A stretch of DNA of 64,000 bases from Halisarca cf. caerulea (Eukaryota; Porifera; Demospongiae; Chondrillida; Halisarcidae): contig CAUJGJ010000107.1 in the NCBI GenBank assembly GCA_963170055.1, positions 208,111-272,110 of the forward strand. The letters run 5' to 3'. The notes under the pieces are model-generated. The model was not told where the DNA came from. It saw only the letters and a list, made by a program, of their open reading frames with translations, and did not search any database. The translations under genes and the position numbers were made by a program. Numbering within the stretch: position 1 is the first letter of the stretch; each line of letters opens with the position of its first letter. Positions 26,391-39,988 of the stretch are shown here, piece by piece.

Positions 26391-28670
26391 TATTGGTATT
26401 AGCACCAACATATCCAACTCTACAGAAATACGCTCACAGTACTTCTGAAAGGTCATTTGTGTCCACTGGGAATGTGCGTGGTGCTAGTGCCAAATATTGG
26501 TATTAGCACCAGCATATCCAACATTACACAAATATGACCAAATTAGTTAAGAATCTTCATGTGTGTCCACTGGGAATGTGCGTGGTGCTAGTGCCAAATA
26601 TTGATATTAGCACCACCATATCCAACACTACACAAATACGCCCACAGTAATTCAGAAAGGTCATGTGTGTCCACTGGGAATGTGCGTGGTGCTAGTGCCA
26701 AATATTGGTATTAGCACCAGCATATCCAACATTACACAAATACGCCCACAGCACTTCAGAAAGGTCATGTGTGTCCACTGGGAATGTGCGTGGTGCTAGT
26801 GCCAAATATTGGTATTAGCACCAGCATATCCAACACTACACAAATACGCCCACAGAACTTCAGAAACTTCATGTGTGTCCACTGGGAATGTGCGTGGTGC
26901 TAGTGCCGAATATTGGTATTAGTACCACCATATCCAACACTACAAAAATACGCCCACAGCTCTTCAGAAACTTCATGTGTGTTCACTGGGAATGTGCGTG
27001 GTGTTAGTGCCAAATATTGGTATTAGCACCAGCATATCCAACACTACACAAATACGCCCACAGCACTTCAGAAACTTCATGTGTGTCCACTGGGAATGTG
27101 CGTGGTGCTAGTGCCAAATATTGGTATTAGCACCAGCATACCCAAAACTACACAAATACGCCCACAGCACTTCAGAAAGGTCATGTGTGTCCACTGGGAA
27201 TGTGCGTGGTGCTAGTGCCAAATATTGGTATTAGCACCAGCATATCCAACACTACACAAATACGCCCACAGAACTTCAGAAAGGTCATGTGTGTCCACTG
27301 GGAATGTGCGTGGTGTTAGTGCCAAATATTGGTATTAGTACCACCATTTCCAACACTACAGAAATACGCCCACAGTGCTTCAGAAAGGTCATGTGTGTCC
27401 ACTGGGAATGTGCGTGGTGCTAGTGCCAAATATTGGTATTAGCACCAGCATATCCAACACTACACAAATACGCCCACAGCACTTCAGAAAGGTCATGTGT
27501 GTCCCCTGGGAATGTGCGTGGTGCTAGTGCCAAATATTGGTATTAGCACCAGCATATCCAACATTACTCAAATACGCCCACAGTAGTTAAGAATCTTCAT
27601 GTGATTCCACTGGGAATGTGCGTGGTGCTAGTGCCAAATATTGGTATTAGAACCAGCATATCCAACACTACACAAATACGCCCACAGCACTTCAGAAAGG
27701 TCATGTGTGTCCACTGGGAATGTGCGTGGTGCTAGTGCCAAATATTGGTATTAGCACCAGCATATCCAACACTACACAAATACGCCCACAGCACTTCAGA
27801 AAGGTCATGTGTGTCCACAGGGAATGTGCGTGGTGCTAGTGCCAAATATTGGTATTAGCACCAGCATATCCAACACTACACAAATACGCCCACAGCACTT
27901 CAGAAACTTCATGTGTGTCCACTGGGAATGTGCGTGGTGTTAGTGCCAAATATTGGTATTAGCACCACCATTTCCAACACTACAGAAATACGCCCACAGT
28001 GCTTCAGAAAGGTCATGTGTGTCCACTGGGAATGTGCGTGGTGCTAGTGCCAAATATTGGTATTAGCACCAGCATATCCAACACTTCACAAATACGCCCA
28101 CAGCACTTCAGAAAGGTCATGTGTGTCCACTGGGAATGTGCGTGGTGCTAGTGCCAAATATTGGTATTAGCACCAGCATATACAACACTACACAAATACG
28201 CCCACAGTACTTCAGAAACTTCATGTGTGTCCACTGGGAATGTGCGTGGTGCTAGTGCCAAATATTGGTATTAGCACCAGCATATCCAACACTACACAAA
28301 TACGCCCACAGCACCTCAGAAAGGTCATGTGTGCCCACTGGGAATGTGCGTGGTGCTAGTGCCAAATATTGGTATTAGCACCACCATATCCAACACTACA
28401 GAAATACGCCCACAGCACTTCAGAAAGGTCATGTGTGTCCACTGGGAATGTGCGTGGTGCTAGTGCCAAATATTGGTATTAGCACTACCATATCCAACAC
28501 TACAGAAATACGCCCACAGTGCTTCAGAAAGGTCATGTGTGTCCACTGGGAATGTGCGTGGTGCTAGTGCCAAATATTGGTATTAGCACCAGCATATCCA
28601 ACACTACATAAATACGCCCACAGTACTTCAGAAAGGTCATGTGTGTCCACTGGGAATGTGCGTGGTGCTA
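25790..28670 (+). repeat. Segment duplicated at about 30,160-33,040
   Basis: Markers recur in order 4,366-4,368 bp downstream (42 monomers): gtatttgcat (26,188 and 30,556), aaatatgacc (near 26,530 and 30,896), catacccaaaac (near 27,137 and 31,505) and cattactcaa (27,562 and 31,930). The match ends where one copy has cactaccat and the other caccagcat. It overlaps the end of the preceding HOR copy. Confidence 0.78.
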
Positions 28671-29625
28671 GTGCCAAATATTGGTATTAGCACTACCATA
28701 TCCAACACTACAGAAATACGCCCACAGCACTTCAGAAAGGTCATGTGTGTCCACTGGGAATGTGCGTGGTGCTAGTGCCAAATATTGGTATTAGCACCAG
28801 CATATCCAACACTACACAAATACGCCCACAGAACTTCAGAAACTTCATGTGTGTCCACTGGGAATGTGCGTGGTGCTAGTGCCGAATATTGGTATTAGTA
28901 CCACCATATCCAACACTACAAAAATACGCCCACAGCTCTTCAGAAACTTCATGTGTGTCCACTGGGAATGTGCGTGGTGTTAGTGCCAAATATTGGTATT
29001 AGCACCAGCATATCCAACACTACACAAATACGCCCACAGCACTTCAGAAACTTCATGTGTGTCCCCTGGGAATGTGCGTGGTGCTAGTGCCAAATATTGG
29101 TATTTGCACCAGCATATCCAACACTACACAAATGCGCCCACAGCACTTCAGAAACTTCATGTTTGTCCACTGGGAATGTGCGGGTTGCTAGTTCCAAATA
29201 TTGGTATTTGCATTAGCATATCCAACACTACACAAATACGCTCACAGCACTTCAGAAAGGTCATGTGTGTCCACTGGGAATGTGCGTGGTGCTAGTGCCA
29301 AATATTGGTATTAGCACCAGCATATCCAACTCTACACAAATACGCCCACAGTAGTTAAGAAACTTCATGTGTGTCCACTGGGAATGTGCGTGGTGCTAGT
29401 GCCAAATATTGGTATTAGCACCAACATATCCAACTCTACAGAAATACGCTCACAGTACTTCTGAAAGGTCATTTGTGTCCACTGGGAATGTGCGTGGTGC
29501 TAGTGCCAAATATTGGCATTAGCACCAGCATATCCAACATTACACAAATATGACCAAATTAGTTAAGAATCTTCATGTGTGTCCACTGGGAATGTGCGTG
29601 GTGCTAGTGCCAAATATTGATATTA
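28275..29625 (+). repeat. 13-monomer tandem duplication, copy 1 (1,352 bp)
   Basis: It starts at or just before the cacctcag/gcccactgg unit (28,312) and runs through cactaccat units, ccgaatattgg, gtatttgcat (29,204), ccaactctacag and the aaatatgacc unit (near 29,547). An ORF-scale marker and the variant order repeat exactly 1,352 bp later. Confidence 0.82.
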
Positions 29626-30977
29626 GCACCAGCATATCCAACACTACACAAATACGCCCACAGCACCTCAGAAAGGTCATGTGTGCCCACTGGGAATGTG
29701 CGTGGTGCTAGTGCCAAATATTGGTATTAGCACCACCATATCCAACACTACAGAAATACGCCCACAGCACTTCAGAAAGGTCATGTGTGTCCACTGGGAA
29801 TGTGCGTGGTGCTAGTGCCAAATATTGGTATTAGCACTACCATATCCAACACTACAGAAATACGCCCACAGTGCTTCAGAAAGGTCATGTGTGTCCACTG
29901 GGAATGTGCGTGGTGCTAGTGCCAAATATTGGTATTAGCACCAGCATATCCAACACTACATGAATACGCCCACAGTACTTCAGAAAGGTCATGTGTGTCC
30001 ACTGGGAATGTGCGTGGTGCTAGTGCCAAATATTGGTATTAGCACTACCATATCCAACACTACAGAAATACGCCCACAGCACTTCAGAAAGGTCATGTGT
30101 GTCCACTGGGAATGTGCGTGGTGCTAGTGCCAAATATTGGTATTAGCACCAGCATATCCAACACTACACAAATACGCCCACAGCACTTCAGAAACTTCAT
30201 GTGTGTCCACTGGGAATGTGCGTGGTGCTAGTGCCGAATATTGGTATTAGTACCACCATATCCAACACTACAAAAATACGCCCACAGCTCTTCAGAAACT
30301 TCATGTGTGTCCACTGGGAATGTGCGTGGTGTTAGTGCCAAATATTGGTATTAGCACCAGCATATCCAACACTACACAAATACGCCCACAGCACTTCAGA
30401 AACTTCATGTGTGTCCCCTGGGAATGTGCGTGGTGCTAGTGCCAAATATTGGTATTTGCACCAGCATATCCAACACTACACAAATACGCCCACAGCACTT
30501 CAGAAACTTCATGTTTGTCCACTGGGAATGTGCGGGTTGCTAGTTCCAAATATTGGTATTTGCATTAGCATATCCAACACTACACAAATACGCTCACAGC
30601 ACTTCAGAAAGGTCATGTGTGTCCACTGGGAATGTGCGTGGTGCTAGTGCCAAATATTGGTATTAGCACCAGCATATCCAACTCTACACAAATACGCCCA
30701 CAGTAGTTAAGAAACTTCATGTGTGTCCACTGGGAATGTGCGTGGTGCTAGTGCCAAATATTGGTATTAGCACCAACATATCCAACTCTACAGAAATACG
30801 CTCACAGTACTTCTGAAAGGTCATTTGTGTCCACTGGGAATGTGCGTGGTGCTAGTGCCAAATATTGGCATTAGCACCAGCATATCCAACATTACACAAA
30901 TATGACCAAATTAGTTAAGAATCTTCATGTGTGTCCACTGGGAATGTGCGTGGTGCTAGTGCCAAATATTGATATTA
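29626..30977 (+). repeat. 13-monomer tandem duplication, copy 2
   Basis: It repeats copy 1 in direct tandem (cacctcag at 29,664, gtatttgcat at 30,556). The join lies at about 29,615-29,660: a unit that begins ttgatattagc, normally followed by caccaccat and cagtaattcag, continues instead with caccagcat and cacctcag. Small differences exist, such as tacatgaatac near 29,959. Confidence 0.82.
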
Positions 30978-31804
30978 GCACCACCATATCCAACACTACA
31001 CAAATACGCCCACAGTAATTCAGAAAGGTCATGTGTGTCCACTGGGAATGTGCATGGTGCTAGTGCCAAATATTGGTATTAGCACCAGCATATCCAACAT
31101 TACACAAATACGCCCACAGCACTTCAGAAAGGTCATGTGTGTCCACTGGGAATGTGCGTGGTGCTAGTGCCAAATATTGGTATTAGCACCAGCATATCCA
31201 ACACTACACAAATACGCCCACAGAACTTCAGAAACTTCATGTGTGTCCACTGGGAATGTGCGTGGTGCTAGTGCCGAATATTGGTATTAGTACCACCATA
31301 TCCAACACTACAAAAATACGCCCACAGCTCTTCAGAAACTTCATGTGTGTTCACTGGGAATGTGCGTGGTGTTAGTGCCAAATATTGGTATTAGCACCAG
31401 CATATCCAACACTACACAAATACGCCCACAGCACTTCAGAAACTTCATGTGTGTCCACTGGGAATGTGCGTGGTGCTAGTGCCAAATATTGGTATTAGCA
31501 CCAGCATACCCAAAACTACACAAATACGCCCACAGCACTTCAGAAAGGTCATGTGTGTCCACTGGGAATGTGCGTGGTGCTAGTGCCAAATATTGGTATT
31601 AGCACCAGCATATCCAACACTACACAAATACGCCCACAGAACTTCAGAAAGGTCATGTGTGTCCACTGGGAATGTGCGTGGTGTTAGTGCCAAATATTGG
31701 TATTAGTACCACCATTTCCAACACTACAGAAATACGCCCACAGTGCTTCAGAAAGGTCATGTGTGTCCACTGGGAATGTGCGTGGTGCTAGTGCCAAATA
31801 TTGG

Positions 31805-34800
31805 TATTAGCACCAGCATATCCAACACTACACAAATACGCCCACAGCACTTCAGAAAGGTCATGTGTGTCCCCTGGGAATGTGCGTGGTGCTAGTGCCA
31901 AATATTGGTATTAGCACCAGCATATCCAACATTACTCAAATACGCCCACAGTAGTTAAGAATCTTCATGTGATTCCACTGGGAATGTGCGTGGTGCTAGT
32001 GCCAAATATTGGTATTAGAACCAGCATATCCAACACTACACAAATACGCCCACAGCACTTCAGAAAGGTCATGTGTGTCCACTGGGAATGTGCGTGGTGC
32101 TAGTGCCAAATATTGGTATTAGCACCAGCATATCCAACACTACACAAATACGCCCACAGCACTTCAGAAAGGTCATGTGTGTCCACAGGGAATGTGCGTG
32201 GTGCTAGTGCCAAATATTGGTATTAGCACCAGAATATCCAACACTACACAAATACGCCCACAGCACTTCAGAAACTTCATGTGTGTCCACTGGGAATGTG
32301 CGTGGTGTTAGTGCCAAATATTGGTATTAGCACCACCATTTCCAACACTACAGAAATACGCCCACAGTGCTTCAGAAAGGTCATGTGTGTCCACTGGGAA
32401 TGTGCGTGGTGCTAGTGCCAAATATTGGTATTAGCACCAGCATATCCAACACTACACAAATACGCCCACAGCACTTCAGAAAGGTCATGTGTGTCCACTG
32501 GGAATGTGCGTGGTGCTAGTGCCAAATATTGGTATTAGCACCAGCATATACAACACTACACAAATACGCCCACAGTACTTCAGAAAGGTCATGTGTGTCC
32601 ACTGGGAATGTGCGTGGTGCTAGTGCCAAATATTGGTATTAGCACCAGCATATCCAACACTACACAAATACGCCCACAGCACTTCAGAAAGGTCATGTGT
32701 GCCCACTGGGAATGTGCGTGGTGCTAGTGCCAAATATTGGTATTAGCACCACCATATCCAACACTACAGAAATACGCCCACAGCACTTCAGAAAGGTCAT
32801 GTGTGTCCACTGGGAATGTGCGTGGTGCTAGTGCCAAATATTGGTATTAGCACTACCATATCCAACACTACAGAAATACGCCCACAGCACTTCAGAAAGG
32901 TCATGTGTGTCCACTGGGAATGTGCGTGGTGCTAGTGCCAAATATTGGTATTAGCACCAGCATATCCAACACTACATAAATACGCCCACAGTACTTCAGA
33001 AAGGTCATGTGTGTCCACTGGGAATGTGCGTGGTGCTAGTGCCAAATATTGGTATTAGCACCAGCATATCCAACACTACACAAATACGCCCACAGCACTT
33101 CAGAAAGGTCATGTGTGTCCACAGGGAATGTGCGTGGTGCTAGTGCCAAATATTGGTATTAGCACCAGCATATCCAACACTACACAAATACGCCCACAGC
33201 ACTTCAGAAACTTCATGTGTGTCCACTGGGAATGTGCGTGGTGTTAGTGCCAAATATTGGTATTAGTACCACCATTTCCAACACTACAGAAATACGCCCA
33301 CAGTGCTTCAGAAAGGTCATGTGTGTCCACTGGGAATGTGCGTGGTGCTAGTGCCAAATATTGGTATTAGCACCAGCATATCCAACACTACACAAATACG
33401 CCCACAGCACTTCAGAAAGGTCATGTGTGTCCACTGGGAATGTGCGTGGTGCTAGTGCCAAATATTGGTATTAGCACCAGCATAGCCAACACTTCACAAA
33501 TACGCTCGCAGTAGTTAAGAATCTTCATGTGTTTCCAATATGAATGTGCGTGGGGCTAGTGCCAAATATTGGTATTAGCACCAGCATATCCAACACTACA
33601 CAAATACGCCCACAGCACTTCAGTAAGGTCATGTGTGTTCACTGGGAATGTGTGTGGTACTAGTGCCAAATATTGGTATTAGCACCAGCATATCCAACAC
33701 TACACAAATACGCCCACAGCATTTCAGTAAGGTCATGTGTGTCCACTGGGAATGTGCGTGGTGCTAGTGCCAAATATTGGTATTAGCACCAGCATATCCA
33801 ACACTACACAAATACTCCCACAGAACTTCAGAAATTCATGTGTGTCCACTGGGAATGTGCGTGGTGCTAGTGCCAAATATTGGTATTAGCACCAGCATAC
33901 CCAAAACTACACAAATACGCCCACAGCACTTCAGAAAGGTCATGTGTGTCCACTGGGAATGTGCGTGGTGATAGTGCCAAATATTGGTATTAGCACCAGC
34001 ATATCCAACACTACACAAATACGCCCACAGAACTTCAGAAAGGTCATGTGTGTCCACTGGGAATGTGCGTGGTGTTAGTGCCAAATATTGGTATTAGTAC
34101 CACCATTTCCAACACTACAGAAATACGCCCACAGTGCTTCAGAAAGGTCATGTGTGTCCACTGGGAATGTGCGTGGTGCTAGTGCCAAATATTGGTATTA
34201 GCACCAGCATATCCAACACTACACAAATACGCCCACAGCACTTCAGAAAGGTCATGTGTGTCCACTGGGAATGTGCGTGGTGCTAGTGCCAAATATTGGT
34301 ATTAGCACCAGCATATCCAACATTACTCAAATACGCCCACAGTAGTTAAGAATCTTCATGTGATTCCACTGGGAATGTGCGTGGTGCTAGTGCCAAATAT
34401 TGGTATTAGAACCAGCATATCCAACACTACACAAATATGCCCACAGTACTTCAGAAAGGTCATGTGTGTCCACTGGGAATGTGCGTGGTGCTAGTGCCAA
34501 ATATTGGTATTAGCACCAGCATATCCAACATTACACAAATACGCCCACAGCAATTCAGAAAGGTCATGTGTGTCCACTGGGAATGTGCGTGGTGCTAGTG
34601 CCAAATATTGGTATTAGCACCAGCATATCCAACACTACACAAATACGCCCACAGAACTTCAGAAACTTCATGTGTGTCCACTGGGAATGTGCGTGGTGCT
34701 AGTGCCGAATATTGGTATTAGTACCACCATATCCAACACTACAAAAATACGCCCACAGCTCTTCAGAAACTTCATGTGTGTCCACTGGGAATGTGCGTGG

Positions 34801-35235
34801 TGTTAGTGCCAAATATTGGTATTAGCACCAGCATATCCAACACTACACAAATACGCCCACAGCACTTCAGAAACTTCATGTGTGTCCCCTGGGAATGTGC
34901 GTGGTGCTAGTGCCAAATATTGGTATTTGCACCAGCATATCCAACACTACACAAATACGCCCACAGCACTTCAGAAACTTCATGTTTGTCCACTGGGAAT
35001 GTGCGGGTTGCTAGTTCCAAATATTGGTATTTGCATTAGCATATCCAACACTACACAAATACGCTCACAGCACTTCAGAAAGGTCATGTGTGTCCACTGG
35101 GAATGTGCGTGGTGCTAGTGCCAAATATTGGTATTAGCACCAGCATATCCAACTCTACACAAATACGCCCACAGTAGTTAAGAAACTTCATGTGTGTCCA
35201 CTGGGAATGTGCGTGGTGCTAGTGCCAAATATTGG
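31805..35235 (+). repeat. 33-monomer HOR, tandem copy A (3,431 bp)
   Basis: It opens with a cccctggg unit and cattactcaa (31,930). It passes through caccatttcc, cactaccat, tagccaacacttcac, the 103-bp cagaaattcatg unit (near 33,830), catacccaaaac, ggtgatag, a second cattactcaa (34,321), ccgaatattgg and gtatttgcat (35,027), and ends after a ccaactctac/gtagttaag unit. All markers recur 3,431 bp later, immediately downstream. Confidence 0.86.
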
Positions 35236-38200
35236 TATTAGCACCAGCATATCCAACACTACACAAATACGCCCACAGCACTTCAGAAAGGTCATGTGTG
35301 TCCCCTGGGAATGTGCGTGGTGCTAGTGCCAAATATTGGTATTAGCACCAGCATATCCAACATTACTCAAATACGCCCACAGTAGTTAAGAATCTTCATG
35401 TGATTCCACTGGGAATGTGCGTGGTGCTAGTGCCAAATATTGGTATTAGAACCAGCATATCCAACACTACACAAATACGCCCACAGCACTTCAGAAAGGT
35501 CATGTGTGTCCACTGGGAATGTGCGTGGTGCTAGTGCCAAATATTGGTATTAGCACCAGCATATCCAACACTACACAAATACGCCCACAGCACTTCAGAA
35601 AGGTCATGTGTGTCCACAGGGAATGTGCGTGGTGCTAGTGCCAAATATTGGTATTAGCACCAGCATATCCAACACTACACAAATACGCCCACAGCACTTC
35701 AGAAACTTCATGTGTGTCCACTGGGAATGTGCGTGGTGTTAGTGCCAAATATTGGTATTAGCACCACCATTTCCAACACTACAGAAATACGCCCACAGTG
35801 CTTCAGAAAGGTCATGTGTGTCCACTGGGAATGTGCGTGGTGCTAGTGCCAAATATTGGTATTAGCACCAGCATATCCAACACTACACAAATACGCCCAC
35901 AGCACTTCAGAAAGGTCATGTGTGTCCACTGGGAATGTGCGTGGTGCTAGTGCCAAATATTGGTATTAGCACCAGCATATACAACACTACACAAATACGC
36001 CCACAGTACTTCAGAAAGGTCATGTGTGTCCACTGGGAATGTGCGTGGTGCTAGTGCCAAATATTGGTATTAGCACCAGCATATCCAACACTACACAAAT
36101 ACGCCCACAGCACTTCAGAAAGGTCATGTGTGCCCACTGGGAATGTGCGTGGTGCTAGTGCCAAATATTGGTATTAGCACCACCATATCCAACACTACAG
36201 AAATACGCCCACAGCACTTCAGAAAGGTCATGTGTGTCCACTGGGAATGTGCGTGGTGCTAGTGCCAAATATTGGTATTAGCACTACCATATCCAACACT
36301 ACAGAAATACGCCCACAGCACTTCAGAAAGGTCATGTGTGTCCACTGGGAATGTGCGTGGTGCTAGTGCCAAATATTGGTATTAGCACCAGCATATCCAA
36401 CACTACATAAATACGCCCACAGTACTTCAGAAAGGTCATGTGTGTCCACTGGGAATGTGCGTGGTGCTAGTGCCAAATATTGGTATTAGCACCAGCATAT
36501 CCAACACTACACAAATACGCCCACAGCACTTCAGAAAGGTCATGTGTGTCCACAGGGAATGTGCGTGGTGCTAGTGCCAAATATTGGTATTAGCACCAGC
36601 ATATCCAACACTACACAAATACGCCCACAGCACTTCAGAAACTTCATGTGTGTCCACTGGGAATGTGCGTGGTGTTAGTGCCAAATATTGGTATTAGTAC
36701 CACCATTTCCAACACTACAGAAATACGCCCACAGTGCTTCAGAAAGGTCATGTGTGTCCACTGGGAATGTGCGTGGTGCTAGTGCCAAATATTGGTATTA
36801 GCACCAGCATATCCAACACTACACAAATACGCCCACAGCACTTCAGAAAGGTCATGTGTGTCCACTGGGAATGTGCGTGGTGCTAGTGCCAAATATTGGT
36901 ATTAGCACCAGCATAGCCAACACTTCACAAATACGCTCGCAGTAGTTAAGAATCTTCATGTGTTTCCAATATGAATGTGCGTGGGGCTAGTGCCAAATAT
37001 TGGTATTAGCACCAGCATATCCAACACTACACAAATACGCCCACAGCACTTCAGTAAGGTCATGTGTGTTCACTGGGAATGTGTGTGGTACTAGTGCCAA
37101 ATATTGGTATTAGCACCAGCATATGCAACACTACACAAATACGCCCACAGCATTTCAGTAAGGTCATGTGTGTCCACTGGGAATGTGCGTGGTGCTAGTG
37201 CCAAATATTGGTATTAGCACCAGCATATCCAACACTACACAAATACTCCCACAGAACTTCAGAAATTCATGTGTGTCCACTGGGAATGTGCGTGGTGCTA
37301 GTGCCAAATATTGGTATTAGCACCAGCATACCCAAAACTACACAAATACGCCCACAGCACTTCAGAAAGGTCATGTGTGTCCACTGGGAATGTGCGTGGT
37401 GATAGTGCCAAATATTGGTATTAGCACCAGCATATCCAACACTACACAAATACGCCCACAGAACTTCAGAAAGGTCATGTGTGTCCACTGGGAATGTGCG
37501 TGGTGTTAGTGCCAAATATTGGTATTAGTACCACCATTTCCAACACTACAGAAATACGCCCACAGTGCTTCAGAAAGGTCATGTGTGTCCACTGGGAATG
37601 TGCGTGGTGCTAGTGCCAAATATTGGTATTAGCACCAGCATATCCAACACTACACAAATACGCCCACAGCACTTCAGAAAGGTCATGTGTGTCCACTGGG
37701 AATGTGCGTGGTGCTAGTGCCAAATATTGGTATTAGCACCAGCATATCCAACATTACTCAAATACGCCCACAGTAGTTAAGAATCTTCATGTGATTCCAC
37801 TGGGAATGTGCGTGGTGCTAGTGCCAAATATTGGTATTAGAACCAGCATATCCAACACTACACAAATATGCCCACAGTACTTCAGAAAGGTCATGTGTGT
37901 CCACTGGGAATGTGCGTGGTGCTAGTGCCAAATATTGGTATTAGCACCAGCATATCCAACATTACACAAATACGCCCACAGCACTTCAGAAAGGTCATGT
38001 GTGTCCACTGGGAATGTGCGTGGTGCTAGTGCCAAATATTGGTATTAGCACCAGCATATCCAACACTACACAAATACGCCCACAGAACTTCAGAAACTTC
38101 ATGTGTGTCCACTGGGAATGTGCGTGGTGCTAGTGCCGAATATTGGTATTAGTACCACCATATCCAACACTACAAAAATACGCCCACAGCTCTTCAGAAA

Positions 38201-38666
38201 CTTCATGTGTGTCCACTGGGAATGTGCGTGGTGTTAGTGCCAAATATTGGTATTAGCACCAGCATATCCAACACTACACAAATACGCCCACAGCACTTCA
38301 GAAACTTCATGTGTGTCCCCTGGGAATGTGCGTGGTGCTAGTGCCAAATATTGGTATTTGCACCAGCATATCCAACACTACACAAATACGCCCACAGCAC
38401 TTCAGAAACTTCATGTTTGTCCACTGGGAATGTGCGGGTTGCTAGTTCCAAATATTGGTATTTGCATTAGCATATCCAACACTACACAAATACGCTCACA
38501 GCACTTCAGAAAGGTCATGTGTGTCCACTGGGAATGTGCGTGGTGCTAGTGCCAAATATTGGTATTAGCACCAGCATATCCAACTCTACACAAATACGCC
38601 CACAGTAGTTAAGAAACTTCATGTGTGTCCACTGGGAATGTGCGTGGTGCTAGTGCCAAATATTGG
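35236..38666 (+). repeat. 33-monomer HOR, tandem copy B (3,431 bp)
   Basis: This is direct tandem to copy A, with the same markers at +3,431 (cattactcaa at 35,361 and 37,752, gtatttgcat at 38,458). Very few single-base differences are visible: tatgcaac for tatccaac near 37,124, and cagcaattcag at 34,551 in copy A only. After it the sequence resumes the order seen at 26,390 (caccaacatatccaactctacag), as expected if A/B arose by one tandem duplication. Confidence 0.86.
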
Positions 38667-39988
38667 TATTAGCACCAACATATCCAACTCTACAGAAATA
38701 CGCTCACAGTACTTCTGAAAGGTCATTTGTGTCCACTGGGAATGTGCGTGGTGCTAGTGCCAAATATTGGTATTAGCACCAGCATATCCAACATTACACA
38801 AATATGACCAAATTAGTTAAGAATCTTCATGTGTGTCCACAGGGAATGTGCGTGGTGCTAGTGCCAAATATTGATATTAGCACCACCATATCCAACACTA
38901 CACAAATACGCCCACAGTAATTCAGAAAGGTCATGTGTGTCCACTGGGAATGTGCGTGGTGCTAGTGCCAAATATTGGTATTAGCACCAGCATATCCAAC
39001 ATTACACAAATACGCCCACAGCAATTCAGAAAGGTCATGTGTGTCCACTGGGAATGTGCGTGGTGCTAGTGCCAAATATTGGTATTAGCACCAGCATATC
39101 CAACACTACACAAATACGCCCACAGAACTTCAGAAACTTCATGTGTGTCCACTGGGAATGTGCGTGGTGCTAGTGCCGAATATTGGTATTAGTACCACCA
39201 TATCCAACACTACAAAAATACGCCCACAGCTCTTCAGAAACTTCATGTGTGTTCACTGGGAATGTGCGTGGTGTTAGTGCCAAATATTGGTATTAGCACC
39301 AGCATATCCAACACTACACAAATACGCCCACAGCACTTCAGAAACTTCATGTGTGTCCACTGGGAATGTGCGTGGTGCTAGTGCCAAATATTGGTATTTG
39401 CACCAGCATATCCAACACTACACAAATACGCCCACAGCACTTCAGAAAGGTCATGTGTGTCCACTGGGAATGTGCGTGGTGCTAGTGCCAAATATTGGTA
39501 TTAGCACCAGCATATCCAACACTACACAAATACGCCCACAGCACTTCAGAAAGGTCATGTGTGTCCACTGGGAATGTGCGTGGTGCTAGTGCCAAATATT
39601 GGTATAAGCACCAGCATAGCCAACACTTCACAAATACGCTCGCAGTAGTTAAGAATCTTCATGTGTTTCCAATATGAATGTGCGTGGGGCTATTGCCAAA
39701 TATTGGTAATAGCACCAGCATATCCAACACTACACAAATACGCCCACAGCACTTCAGTAAGGTCATGTGTGTTCACTGGGAATGTGCGTGGTATTAGTGC
39801 CAAATATTGGTATTAGCACCAGCATATCCAACACTACACAAATACGCCCACAGCATTTCAGTAAGGTCATGTGTGTCCACTGGGAATGTGCGTGGTGCTA
39901 GTGCCAAATATTGGTATTAGCACCAGCATATCCAACACTACACAAATACTCCCACAGAACTTCAGAAATTCATGTGTGTCCACTGGGA
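38430..39988 (+). repeat. 15-monomer tandem duplication, copy 1 (1,559 bp)
   Basis: It begins in a unit with gcgggttgctagttcc (near 38,435). It continues through gtatttgcat (38,458), ccaactctac, aaatatgacc, cagtaattcag, ccgaatattgg, gtatttgcacc, tagccaacacttcac and cagtaagg, and ends in the 103-bp cagaaattcatg unit. It overlaps the last part of HOR copy B. Confidence 0.85.
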
